11,358 bases of DNA from an uncultured Lachnospiraceae bacterium (GTDB lineage Bacteria > Bacillota > Clostridia > Lachnospirales > Lachnospiraceae): the NCBI GenBank assembly GCA_902796695.1, contig CADBQE010000005.1, forward strand, positions 1-11,358. Direction: 5' to 3'. The position numbers were made by a program, and so were the translations under genes. The stretch's first letter is position 1. Each line of letters begins with the position of its first letter. Below are positions 5,257-10,890 of the stretch, one piece after another. Below the pieces are notes generated by a model. That model searched no databases. It saw only the letters and a program-made list of their open reading frames with translations, and had not been told where the DNA came from.

Positions 5257-6765
5257 TCAGCCTTCCTGCAGCTGCTTGTCTTTCGGCCAGGCTGTGGTAT
5301 AGGCTAACGTCAGCTGACGGGTCTCGCCGGGGGCCAGGCTGAAATTCCATTTGACCAGGCCGGTATCTTCTTCCCGCTCGCCGCCGGACAGATTCAGCGT
5401 TTCCACCTGAATGGATTTTTCCTCCGTGACCGGGACCTGGTCGCGGATCAGCACCTGACAGGCTTTGGGCTTGCGGGAGGAGACGGAGATCTCGTATTCG
5501 TATTCCGTCTTCTTCTGGCCTTTCAGCAGAACCGTGGACGTGTATTTCTTCTTCTGGGTCCGCTTGACCGTAACGGTCTCGTCCTTGCCCAGAGACAGAT
5601 CGTAGGTGTCTTCGGTCATATCCGGCTCCAGCCAGACGCTGCCGGCAAAGGCGCCTTTCAGATAGACGGCGGCTTCAACGCCCTGCATCTCCTCCAGATC
5701 CGCCGTTTTCACTTCGGCGGACAGGAAGCAGGAGGCGGAGCGCTTCGGGACCGCAACGACCTGATAGCGGCAGGGGATCTCATCCGTGCGGAGATCGCAG
5801 AGGATGCTCTGGCCGTCGCGGACGTCCCACCGGCCGGTGAGCTCGTACTCCGTCATGGTATCGCCCCGGACCGTGCGGCCGGAATCGGCCATGACCTGGG
5901 ACATCTTGAGTGCCGGGGCGGGGGCCGCATCGTCCATCAGTACGGCTTCTTCCGCAGCCATGGCCATCGGCGCGGCGTTCATGCGGGCGGCTCCCGCCAT
6001 CATGCCCTTGGCCATCATGCGCGGCGGTTCATAGAAATGCAGGCGGGCCGGGTACAGGACGGGAATGGTTCCGGAAACGGAAGGATCCCCGGAAAACAGC
6101 GTGAGCGCCGCCTGCTTCCAGTCTTCCCCGGTGTCCTGCGCAATGCGGGCGCGCAGGCGCAGCAGCAGACGGCCGCTTTCCTCATCCTGCGCGTGCAGTT
6201 CATAGGTCGGCGCCCAGGAGGCCGCGCTGTCCTGATAGCGCAGCTCAATGGGATAGCGGCCCGGGGCCGGGGCGGTAAGATCAACGCTTACATAGGGGAG
6301 CTCCGTCTGCCTGGAGAGCCGCTCCCATTCTTTTTCCAGCGCTTCCTGCTCTTCCAGCAGGGCTTCGTGCTGCTCCTCCAGTGCTTCCAGACGCGCGGGG
6401 AGCTGCTCCAGAAATACAGTCATTTCCTGCAGAGAAACATTTTCTTTGGCGCTGAAATCGGCATTCTTCTTCCAGAGCACCGTCTGTTCTTCGACGGCGC
6501 GGATCGTGCGCACCAGTTTATCTTTTTTGCGGGCAAGCTCTTTCAGCGCCTCTTCTTTCTGCTCCTCCGTCAGATATTCCATCTGCACATTGGCGCCCTG
6601 CACGCCTTCCGGCACGCTCAGGCGAAGGCTCTGCGGGTCGGCGCCGGGACCGGGGCCGCACAGCTTGACGGTCTGGAGACCCTGCTCGAGGGTCAGTTCG
6701 GCGGTCCGGGTAACGATGCATCCGGAACGGTATACGGATACGGAGGTGATGCGGGTATCGGTCAT
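5257..6765 (-). CDS. DUF4140/DUF4139 (MuiA-like) protein
   Basis: A 502-residue protein of the family sometimes named mucoidy inhibitor MuiA; its molecular function is not established. The N-terminal DUF4140-like segment (about 5-65) starts with the typical ITSVSVYRSGCIVTRTA. A Glu/Lys/Leu-rich coiled coil covers about 67-153. The DUF4139 region (about 165-495) has its hallmarks SWAPTYEL (183-190) and TGEDWKQAALTLFSGDP (212-228). A linker at about 249-292 is unusually rich in Met and Ala (ten Met in 43 residues). No signal peptide or membrane helix is visible, so it appears cytoplasmic or associated with other proteins. The ATG at 6765 follows AAAGGA on the minus strand. The gene is alone, converging on the CAP gene and divergent from rpiB. 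Confidence 0.85.
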   Translation of the reverse strand: MTDTRITSVSVYRSGCIVTRTAELTLEQGLQTVKLCGPGPGADPQSLRLSVPEGVQGANVQMEYLTEEQKEEALKELARKKDKLVRTIRAVEEQTVLWKKNADFSAKENVSLQEMTVFLEQLPARLEALEEQHEALLEEQEALEKEWERLSRQTELPYVSVDLTAPAPGRYPIELRYQDSAASWAPTYELHAQDEESGRLLLRLRARIAQDTGEDWKQAALTLFSGDPSVSGTIPVLYPARLHFYEPPRMMAKGMMAGAARMNAAPMAMAAEEAVLMDDAAPAPALKMSQVMADSGRTVRGDTMTEYELTGRWDVRDGQSILCDLRTDEIPCRYQVVAVPKRSASCFLSAEVKTADLEEMQGVEAAVYLKGAFAGSVWLEPDMTEDTYDLSLGKDETVTVKRTQKKKYTSTVLLKGQKKTEYEYEISVSSRKPKACQVLIRDQVPVTEEKSIQVETLNLSGGEREEDTGLVKWNFSLAPGETRQLTLAYTTAWPKDKQLQEG

Positions 6766-6799
6766 GGCTTTCGTCCTTTCTGCGGATGGATCCGCCGGT

Positions 6800-6816
6800 C
6801 CGCCGGGCTGCGGCGG
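6800..6816 (-). other. GC-only hairpin in the 5' leader of the DUF4139 gene
   Basis: CCGCCG (6800-6805) pairs with CGGCGG (6811-6816) around a five-base loop, within a 50-base tract of almost pure G+C (about 6780-6828) that contrasts with the AT-rich promoter DNA beside it. It would be in the untranslated leader of the minus-strand gene, 35 bases before its start. No T-run follows. Confidence 0.4.
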
Positions 6817-6849
6817 CCCGCGGCCGGATTGTTCTGATTATTCTTCTTC

Positions 6850-6858
6850 ATTATAACA
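6850..6858 (-). promoter_or_regulatory. Extended -10 promoter for the DUF4139 gene
   Basis: Read on the minus strand, TATAAT (6855 to 6850) is preceded by TGT, an extended -10. No recognisable -35 lies 16-18 bases upstream. The start would be near 6843, giving a leader of about 78 bases that contains the GC-only hairpin. Confidence 0.6.
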
Positions 6859-6900
6859 GAAAAATCAGGATTATCCATCTGTTTATTCAGTTTTCCGGGA

Positions 6901-6929
6901 TTGAAAGAAAAAGACGGATAAGCTATAAT
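6901..6929 (+). promoter_or_regulatory. Sigma-A promoter for rpiB
   Basis: TTGAAA (6901-6906), a 17-base spacer and a perfect TATAAT (6924-6929). Transcription should start near 6936. It is divergent from, and does not overlap, the DUF4139 promoter; the two -10 elements are 68 bases apart. Confidence 0.82.
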
Positions 6930-6970
6930 AAGCAGGATTTGCCAAGAATTAAACCAGGAGAGAGAATTCC

Positions 6971-7417
6971 GTGAAAATTGCGATTGGATGCGATCATGCC
7001 GCATTTGCCATGAAAGAAGAGATTAGGGATTACCTGACGGAGCAGGGACACGAAGTGACGGACTGCGGCACCTATTCGCCGGAGCGCTGCGACTATCCGG
7101 TCTACGGAGAGCGCGTGGCACGGGTCGTCAAGGCCGGTGAGGCGGAGCGCGGCGTGCTGATCTGCGGCACCGGCGTGGGGATCTCCCTGGCTGCCAATAA
7201 AGTGCCGGGCATCCGGGCCGCGGTCTGTTCCGAGCCGTTTACCGCCCGCCTGTCGCGGGAGCACAATAATGCGCAGATCATCGCTTTCGGCGCCCGCGTC
7301 GTGGGGATCGGCATGGCCAAAATGATCGTGGACGCGTTCCTTTCTGCGGAGTTTGAAGGAGGACGGCACGCGGACCGGGTGGCCCTGATCACGGAAATCG
7401 AAAATCGCCGCGGTTAA
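6971..7417 (+). CDS. rpiB: Ribose-5-phosphate isomerase B
   Basis: A 148-residue RpiB/LacAB-family sugar phosphate isomerase of normal length. It interconverts ribose 5-phosphate and ribulose 5-phosphate in the non-oxidative pentose phosphate pathway, or possibly related sugars such as allose 6-phosphate. The motif MKIAIGCDHAAF gives D8 and H9. GVLICGTGVGIS gives the catalytic Cys65 and Thr67 of the anion hole. REHNNAQIIAFGARV gives H98, the expected ring-opening histidine. The C-terminal GGRHADRV is also typical. The start is GTG with AGGAG at 6956-6960, 10 bases upstream. No convincing terminator follows, but the next gene has its own promoter. The pair of substrates cannot be told from sequence alone. 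Confidence 0.95.
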   Translation: MKIAIGCDHAAFAMKEEIRDYLTEQGHEVTDCGTYSPERCDYPVYGERVARVVKAGEAERGVLICGTGVGISLAANKVPGIRAAVCSEPFTARLSREHNNAQIIAFGARVVGIGMAKMIVDAFLSAEFEGGRHADRVALITEIENRRG

Positions 7418-7492
7418 AGTGCAACAAACACCGGGAGCATACTGTATTCCGGTCAGATACCCTTGGGAGAAGCCCCCCTCTCTTTTCGGTAC

Positions 7493-7521
7493 TTGCAATT
7501 CGAAGAGAAAGAGGGTAAAAT
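7493..7521 (+). promoter_or_regulatory. Promoter for the LCP gene, embedded in an inverted repeat
   Basis: TTGCAA (7493-7498), a 17-base spacer and TAAAAT (7516-7521). The spacer is the right arm of an imperfect inverted repeat: CCCTCT then CTTTTCG on the left (about 7477-7489) against CGAAGAG, AA, AGAGGG on the right (7501-7515). The repeat could be an operator or, for read-through RNA from rpiB, a hairpin. Confidence 0.62.
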
Positions 7522-7545
7522 AAATCCTCATGGAGGAAGATCCTT

Positions 7546-8880
7546 ATGAATAAAACGGACAAGCCCAGAAAGGAGCAGCCGGTCCGCCGCAGCAACGGGG
7601 AAAACGACCTGGAACTGGCGGAAGAGCAGAAGGTCCATCAGGAACACCTGCGCCGGCTGCGGAAATATAAGAAGAAGCACAAGCAGCAGGTCGTGGCACT
7701 GGCGCTGGAACTGGTGCTGCTGGTGGTCGTGGTCGGAGGCTATTTTGCGATCCGCTGGTCGGAGCGCATCCTCAACAATATGCAGATCAAGAATACCACG
7801 GCTTCCGCGGAGCAGACGCTTGCCGTGATCACGACGCCGGCCGCCGACGGTCCGGAAGATCCCTCGGCCGCCGTTCCGATTACAACTACGGCGGAAGTCG
7901 TCAGCTGGGTCAACACGGACGGCTCCGTGGAAACGGATACCATGCCGCCGCAGGAGCCCTATACCAACCCGCTGCCGCGCCGCGCCGTGGAAGCGCAGGA
8001 AGGCTACGCCACCATCGTTCTGTTCGGGGTGGACGCCCGGAATACCACGGATATCCTGCGCAATGCCCAGGGCGACGTCTGCATTGTGGTCTCCATCAAT
8101 AAAGAGACCGGCGAAATGCACATGGCTTCCATCTACCGCGATTTCTTCTTTGAATTTGCCGCAGGCCAGTTCTGCAAGCTGACGGACGCCTATATCCGCT
8201 ACGGAGCGGATCAGGTCGTGGCCGGCCTCAACCGGAATCTGGACCTGAATATCACGAATTTCGTGGTCGTGAACTGGGCCGCCGTCGTGGACGTGGTGGA
8301 CCTTCTGGGCGGCATTGACCTGGAAGTCACCGCTGCGGAAGCGGAGGAACTGGACGGCCTGATCTATGAGATCGAACTGGCCGTCGGCAAGGATACGACG
8401 ACAAAGGACTGGAATTACGAACCGGGCATGAAGCATATGGACGGCATCTATGCCGTGGCCTACTCCCGGATCCGCAAGCATACCGGATCGGACTTTGCCC
8501 GCACGGAACGCCAGCGGAAAGTCATCAACGTCCTGCTGGATAAGATCAAGGACCTGGTCAAACGCGGCGAGATCTTCAAAGTCATGACGGTTGTGGAGAC
8601 CCTGTCCAATAATATCAAGACCAATATGGATACCTCGGAGATCATCAGCTACGCGACCAATGCGAACCGATATGCGCTGGGAGACACCGCCGGGTTCCCG
8701 TTCAATTACAAGGAAGAACCCGGAACCTGGGCCCTCTGCTCCAAGGATTTTACCGGGGACGTCCAGCAGCTGCACAAACTGCTGTATAACCTGGAAGATT
8801 ATGAGCCCACAGACAATATCCTGCGCCTGAAGGACTTCCATGACTACGCGCTGGAAACGGGTCTGATCCCCGTTGACTGA
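7546..8880 (+). CDS. LytR-CpsA-Psr (LCP) family glycopolymer transferase
   Basis: A 444-residue type II membrane protein. A basic cytoplasmic N-terminus (about 1-47, KYKKKHK before the membrane) and one transmembrane helix (about 48-68) lead to a Thr/Ala/Pro-rich extracellular linker (about 82-145). The LCP domain at about 152-340 follows. LCP enzymes move teichoic acid or capsule-type polymers from a polyprenyl pyrophosphate carrier to peptidoglycan outside the membrane. Motifs: VLFGVDAR (D163, R165), GDVCIVVSI (D177), MASIYRD (R198, D199), the DLLGGIDLEV segment, and the arginine cluster YSRIRKHTGSDFARTERQRKVI (306-327), which in the family binds the pyrophosphate. SIYRD replaces the commoner SIPRD. 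The start follows GGAGG at 7532-7536. Which polymer it attaches is unknown, since no glycopolymer genes are adjacent. Confidence 0.93.
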   Translation: MNKTDKPRKEQPVRRSNGENDLELAEEQKVHQEHLRRLRKYKKKHKQQVVALALELVLLVVVVGGYFAIRWSERILNNMQIKNTTASAEQTLAVITTPAADGPEDPSAAVPITTTAEVVSWVNTDGSVETDTMPPQEPYTNPLPRRAVEAQEGYATIVLFGVDARNTTDILRNAQGDVCIVVSINKETGEMHMASIYRDFFFEFAAGQFCKLTDAYIRYGADQVVAGLNRNLDLNITNFVVVNWAAVVDVVDLLGGIDLEVTAAEAEELDGLIYEIELAVGKDTTTKDWNYEPGMKHMDGIYAVAYSRIRKHTGSDFARTERQRKVINVLLDKIKDLVKRGEIFKVMTVVETLSNNIKTNMDTSEIISYATNANRYALGDTAGFPFNYKEEPGTWALCSKDFTGDVQQLHKLLYNLEDYEPTDNILRLKDFHDYALETGLIPVD

Positions 8881-8921
8881 CCCCGCGGATCCCACAGGTT
8901 TACGCGAAACATAACCGTTTT

Positions 8922-8938
8922 TTCACACATTGTTCACA
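8922..8938 (+). promoter_or_regulatory. Phased direct repeat TTCACA-N5-TTCACA, possible response regulator site
   Basis: Two identical hexamers at 8922-8927 and 8933-8938 are spaced 11 bases start to start, one helical turn. Tandem TTnACA-type repeats at this spacing are how PhoP/PhoB/OmpR-class response regulators bind. A -10-like TACACT lies at 8948-8953, but the TTCACA at -35-like distance is too far (20 bases), which would fit an activator-dependent promoter. This is inference from spacing and sequence only. Confidence 0.4.
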
Positions 8939-8978
8939 GCTGCCCGCTACACTTGAGTCATCAAGAGGCGGGCAGCTG
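8937..8978 (+). repeat. Large inverted repeat ahead of the htrA-like gene
   Basis: CAGCTGCCCGC (8937-8947) is perfectly complementary to GCGGGCAGCTG (8968-8978), 11 bp. Inside, CTTGA (8952-8956) pairs with TCAAG (8961-8965) around GTCA. Only a weak T-run (GTTTC) follows, so it may be a poor terminator of the LCP transcript, a leader hairpin, or an operator. It ends 14 bases before the ribosome binding site of the protease gene. Confidence 0.75.
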
Positions 8979-9005
8979 CCTGTTTCGGGATAAGGAGGTT
9001 TTACA

Positions 9006-10484
9006 ATGAATGAGTGGAATGACCATACAGACGAATATCCGGTAAGCGGCGAGCAGGCCGTGCAGGAGGCCATGGAAGAAAAAGCGGCGCGGGAAGAGGA
9101 AGAAGCCAGACAGCGCGCGGCCGCGGCGGAAGCCAGACGGCTGGCGGAAGAAAACCGCCGGCTGGCGGAAGAGTGGCGGGCCAAGCAGCAGCTCTTCCAG
9201 GAAGAACAGGCCCGGCTGAAAGCGGAGCGCCGCGAAAAGAACCGCCGCCGCAGCTGGAAGCTGGTCAGCGTATTCAGCATTCTGTTCGGGCTGGGCGCGC
9301 TGGTCTTCACGCTGGTCACCTACCGCGCCAATCAGGATACGCAGAAGGCCATGGCCTCCCTGCAGTCCCAGCTGAGCAGCTACCAGCAGAATACGGCTTC
9401 CTCCGATACGACCCGTCTGCCCGGCACGACCACGCTGGATACCAGCACGCTGGTGGCCGGCCGGGAGGACAGCGGCACTGTTCTGACCGACGTATCGGAC
9501 ATGGTCGAGGAGACCATCCGCAGCGTCGTATCCATCAGCATCAAACAGAAAGTGCGCGTTTCCACCGGCTTCTTCGGGGAGCGCGAATATGAGACCGGCG
9601 GCGCCGGCAGCGGCGTAATCATCGGCGACAACGGCACGGAGCTCTGGATTGTAACGAATAACCACGTGATTGACGGCGCTACGGAAATCACCGTAACGCT
9701 CGCGGACGGCACGGAAAAACAGGCGTATGTGAAGGGCACCAGCGCGGAAAATGATATTGCGGTGCTGGGCATTTCCCTGGAATCGCTTTCCGATGAGACG
9801 AAACAGGCCATCCGGACCGCGGCGATCGGCAGCAGCGATACGCTGCGCCTGGGCGAAGGCGTCGTCGCGATCGGCAACGCGTTAGGCTGGGGCCAGTCCG
9901 TGACCACCGGCGTAGTCAGCGCCCTGTCCCGCAATGTGAGCTTTGATGACGGTTCTTCGATGAATCTGCTGCAGATCAGCGCAGCCATCAACCCCGGCAA
10001 CAGCGGCGGCGCGCTGCTGAACGCGAAGGGCGAGCTGATCGGCATCAACAACGCCAAATATTCCAGCGAAGAAGTGGAAGGCGTCGGCTTTGCCATCCCG
10101 ATCTCCAGCATCGTGGACGTGATGGAAGAGCTTTCCCTGATGGAGCCCCGCGTGAAGGTCGCCCCGGAGGAGATGCCTTATCTGGGCATTACGTTCCAGA
10201 ACTACGCGTCCGGCTATCTGTCCTTCTACAATGTGCCGGAAGGCGCGGTGGTCGCGGAAGTGAAGGAAGGATCACCCGCGGCGCAGGCCGGCCTGGAAGC
10301 CTATGACGTCATTACCGCCATCGACGGGAACCGCGTAAACAGCTATGACGCGCTGGTGGAGGAACTGCAGTACCATAAGGGCGGCACGGAAGTGGAAGTC
10401 ACGTTCATGCGCCTGAGCCACGGCAGCTACCGCGAAAATACGGTAAAACTGGTGCTGGGCTTCAAGAACGAACAGCAGCCGTAA
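9006..10484 (+). CDS. HtrA/DegP-type membrane-anchored serine protease with PDZ domain
   Basis: A 492-residue S1C protease, expected to degrade or check misfolded proteins on the outer face of the membrane. A charged cytoplasmic region of Ala/Glu/Arg (about 18-83, repeated RRLAEE) looks like a long helix or coiled coil and is longer than in typical HtrA. One transmembrane helix covers about 84-105 and a Ser/Thr-rich linker about 110-160. The trypsin-like domain (about 162-375) has a full triad: H220 (TNNHV), D250 (ENDIAVL), S333 (GNSGGAL). One PDZ domain lies at about 390-486 (GSPAAQAGLEAYDVITAIDG). The segment before the serine reads QISAAINPGNSGG, where most HtrA proteins have QTDAAINPGNSGG, so the conserved Asp is Ser here. 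AAGGAGG at 8992-8998 supports the start. Confidence 0.95.
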   Translation: MNEWNDHTDEYPVSGEQAVQEAMEEKAAREEEEARQRAAAAEARRLAEENRRLAEEWRAKQQLFQEEQARLKAERREKNRRRSWKLVSVFSILFGLGALVFTLVTYRANQDTQKAMASLQSQLSSYQQNTASSDTTRLPGTTTLDTSTLVAGREDSGTVLTDVSDMVEETIRSVVSISIKQKVRVSTGFFGEREYETGGAGSGVIIGDNGTELWIVTNNHVIDGATEITVTLADGTEKQAYVKGTSAENDIAVLGISLESLSDETKQAIRTAAIGSSDTLRLGEGVVAIGNALGWGQSVTTGVVSALSRNVSFDDGSSMNLLQISAAINPGNSGGALLNAKGELIGINNAKYSSEEVEGVGFAIPISSIVDVMEELSLMEPRVKVAPEEMPYLGITFQNYASGYLSFYNVPEGAVVAEVKEGSPAAQAGLEAYDVITAIDGNRVNSYDALVEELQYHKGGTEVEVTFMRLSHGSYRENTVKLVLGFKNEQQP

Positions 10485-10501
10485 AATTTCGATAAAATTT
10501 T
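10483..10501 (+). repeat. A/T inverted repeat over the htrA-like stop codon, possible UP element
   Basis: AAAATTT (10483-10489) is complementary to AAATTTT (10495-10501) around CGATA. As RNA it is a weak A-U stem. As DNA it lies about 45-63 bases before the predicted ferredoxin transcription start, where an AT-rich UP element would contact the alpha subunits of RNA polymerase. Confidence 0.45.
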
Positions 10502-10511
10502 AACAATACTA

Positions 10512-10539
10512 TTGCATTCTGCGGACGTTGTGCTATAAT
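10512..10539 (+). promoter_or_regulatory. Strong promoter for the ferredoxin gene
   Basis: TTGCAT (10512-10517), a 16-base spacer and a perfect TATAAT (10534-10539) preceded by TGC (extended -10). The start near 10546 would put a 6-bp hairpin (TGGATG 10545-10550 with CATCCA 10558-10563) at the 5' end of the message. Together with the AT-rich upstream stretch this predicts high expression. Confidence 0.8.
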
Positions 10540-10593
10540 GCCCGTGGATGAGAGGAACATCCAGGGAATGAACCAAATAAGGAGGAGTGAATT

Positions 10594-10764
10594 ATGGCTT
10601 ATAAGATCGGTGATGGATGCATCTCCTGCGGCGCCTGCGCCGGTACCTGCCCTGTGGGTGCGATCGCGGAAGGCGACGGCAAGTATGAGATCAACCCCGA
10701 TGCCTGCATCGAGTGCGGCGCCTGCGCGGCCGGCTGCCCTGTAGGAACTATCGAGTTAGAGTAA
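10594..10764 (+). CDS. 2[4Fe-4S] ferredoxin, clostridial type
   Basis: A 56-residue low-potential electron carrier found by reading the frame from ATG 10594. Two CxxCxxCxxxCP motifs are complete: C9, C12, C15, C19-P20 and C38, C41, C44, C48-P49. Each cluster should take three cysteines of one motif and the last of the other, as in Clostridium pasteurianum ferredoxin, and the length (about 55) is the same. The two halves are clearly related (CISCGACAGTCPVGAI and CIECGACAAGCPVGTI), reflecting the ancient internal duplication. GGAGG at 10581-10585 gives good spacing. It has its own strong promoter and terminator, so it is a single-gene unit. In anaerobes it serves enzymes such as pyruvate:ferredoxin oxidoreductase and hydrogenase, which supports a fermentative host. 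Specific partners are not visible here. Confidence 0.97.
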   Translation: MAYKIGDGCISCGACAGTCPVGAIAEGDGKYEINPDACIECGACAAGCPVGTIELE

Positions 10765-10766
10765 GC

Positions 10767-10778
10767 GGTCCTTGGACC
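10767..10778 (+). other. Tight GGTCC/GGACC palindrome after the ferredoxin
   Basis: GGTCC (10767-10771), TT, GGACC (10774-10778), two bases after the stop codon and just before the terminator stem. It could protect the 3' end of the short transcript, or be incidental. Confidence 0.3.
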
Positions 10779-10784
10779 ACGCGG

Positions 10785-10810
10785 GGGGCGGGCATGACCC
10801 GCCCCTTTTT
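10785..10810 (+). terminator. Intrinsic terminator of the ferredoxin gene
   Basis: GGGGCGGG (10785-10792) pairs with CCCGCCCC (10798-10805) without mismatch around a five-base loop and is followed by five T. Confidence 0.93.
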
Positions 10811-10827
10811 GTATGCGCCTTTTCCGA

Positions 10828-10856
10828 TTGACGCGGGCCCGGAAAAAGAATAAAAT
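10828..10856 (+). promoter_or_regulatory. Sigma-A promoter for the MscS-like gene
   Basis: TTGACG (10828-10833), a 17-base spacer and TAAAAT (10851-10856), each 5/6 to consensus. The predicted start is near 10863, leaving a leader of about 28 bases with AAGGAGG at 10875-10881. Confidence 0.78.
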
Positions 10857-10890
10857 AGTGATACTATCTGCCATAAGGAGGAATCATATC

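Noticed and set aside
6037..6837. Plus-strand frame of 266 codons inside the DUF4139 gene
   Set aside because: The minus-strand product has recognised DUF4139 motifs. The plus frame is rich in Phe, Gln and Arg, as expected from the complement of a Glu/Leu coiled-coil region, and shows no family features.
7418..7490. Intrinsic terminator after rpiB
   Set aside because: CCGGGA/TTCCGG (7431-7452) can pair but no T-run follows, and the later T-rich bases lie in the inverted repeat around the LCP promoter. Evidence is too weak for a terminator call.
7528..8895. Minus-strand frame of 455 codons covering the whole LCP gene
   Set aside because: The plus-strand frame has clear LCP motifs, a membrane helix, an RBS and a promoter. 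The antisense frame is Asp/His/Val-rich in the way typical of reverse frames of GC-rich genes.
10538..10744. Plus-strand frame starting within the ferredoxin promoter
   Set aside because: Its start codon overlaps the -10 element, so it cannot be translated from that promoter. The ferredoxin frame has eight correctly spaced cysteines and a proper RBS.
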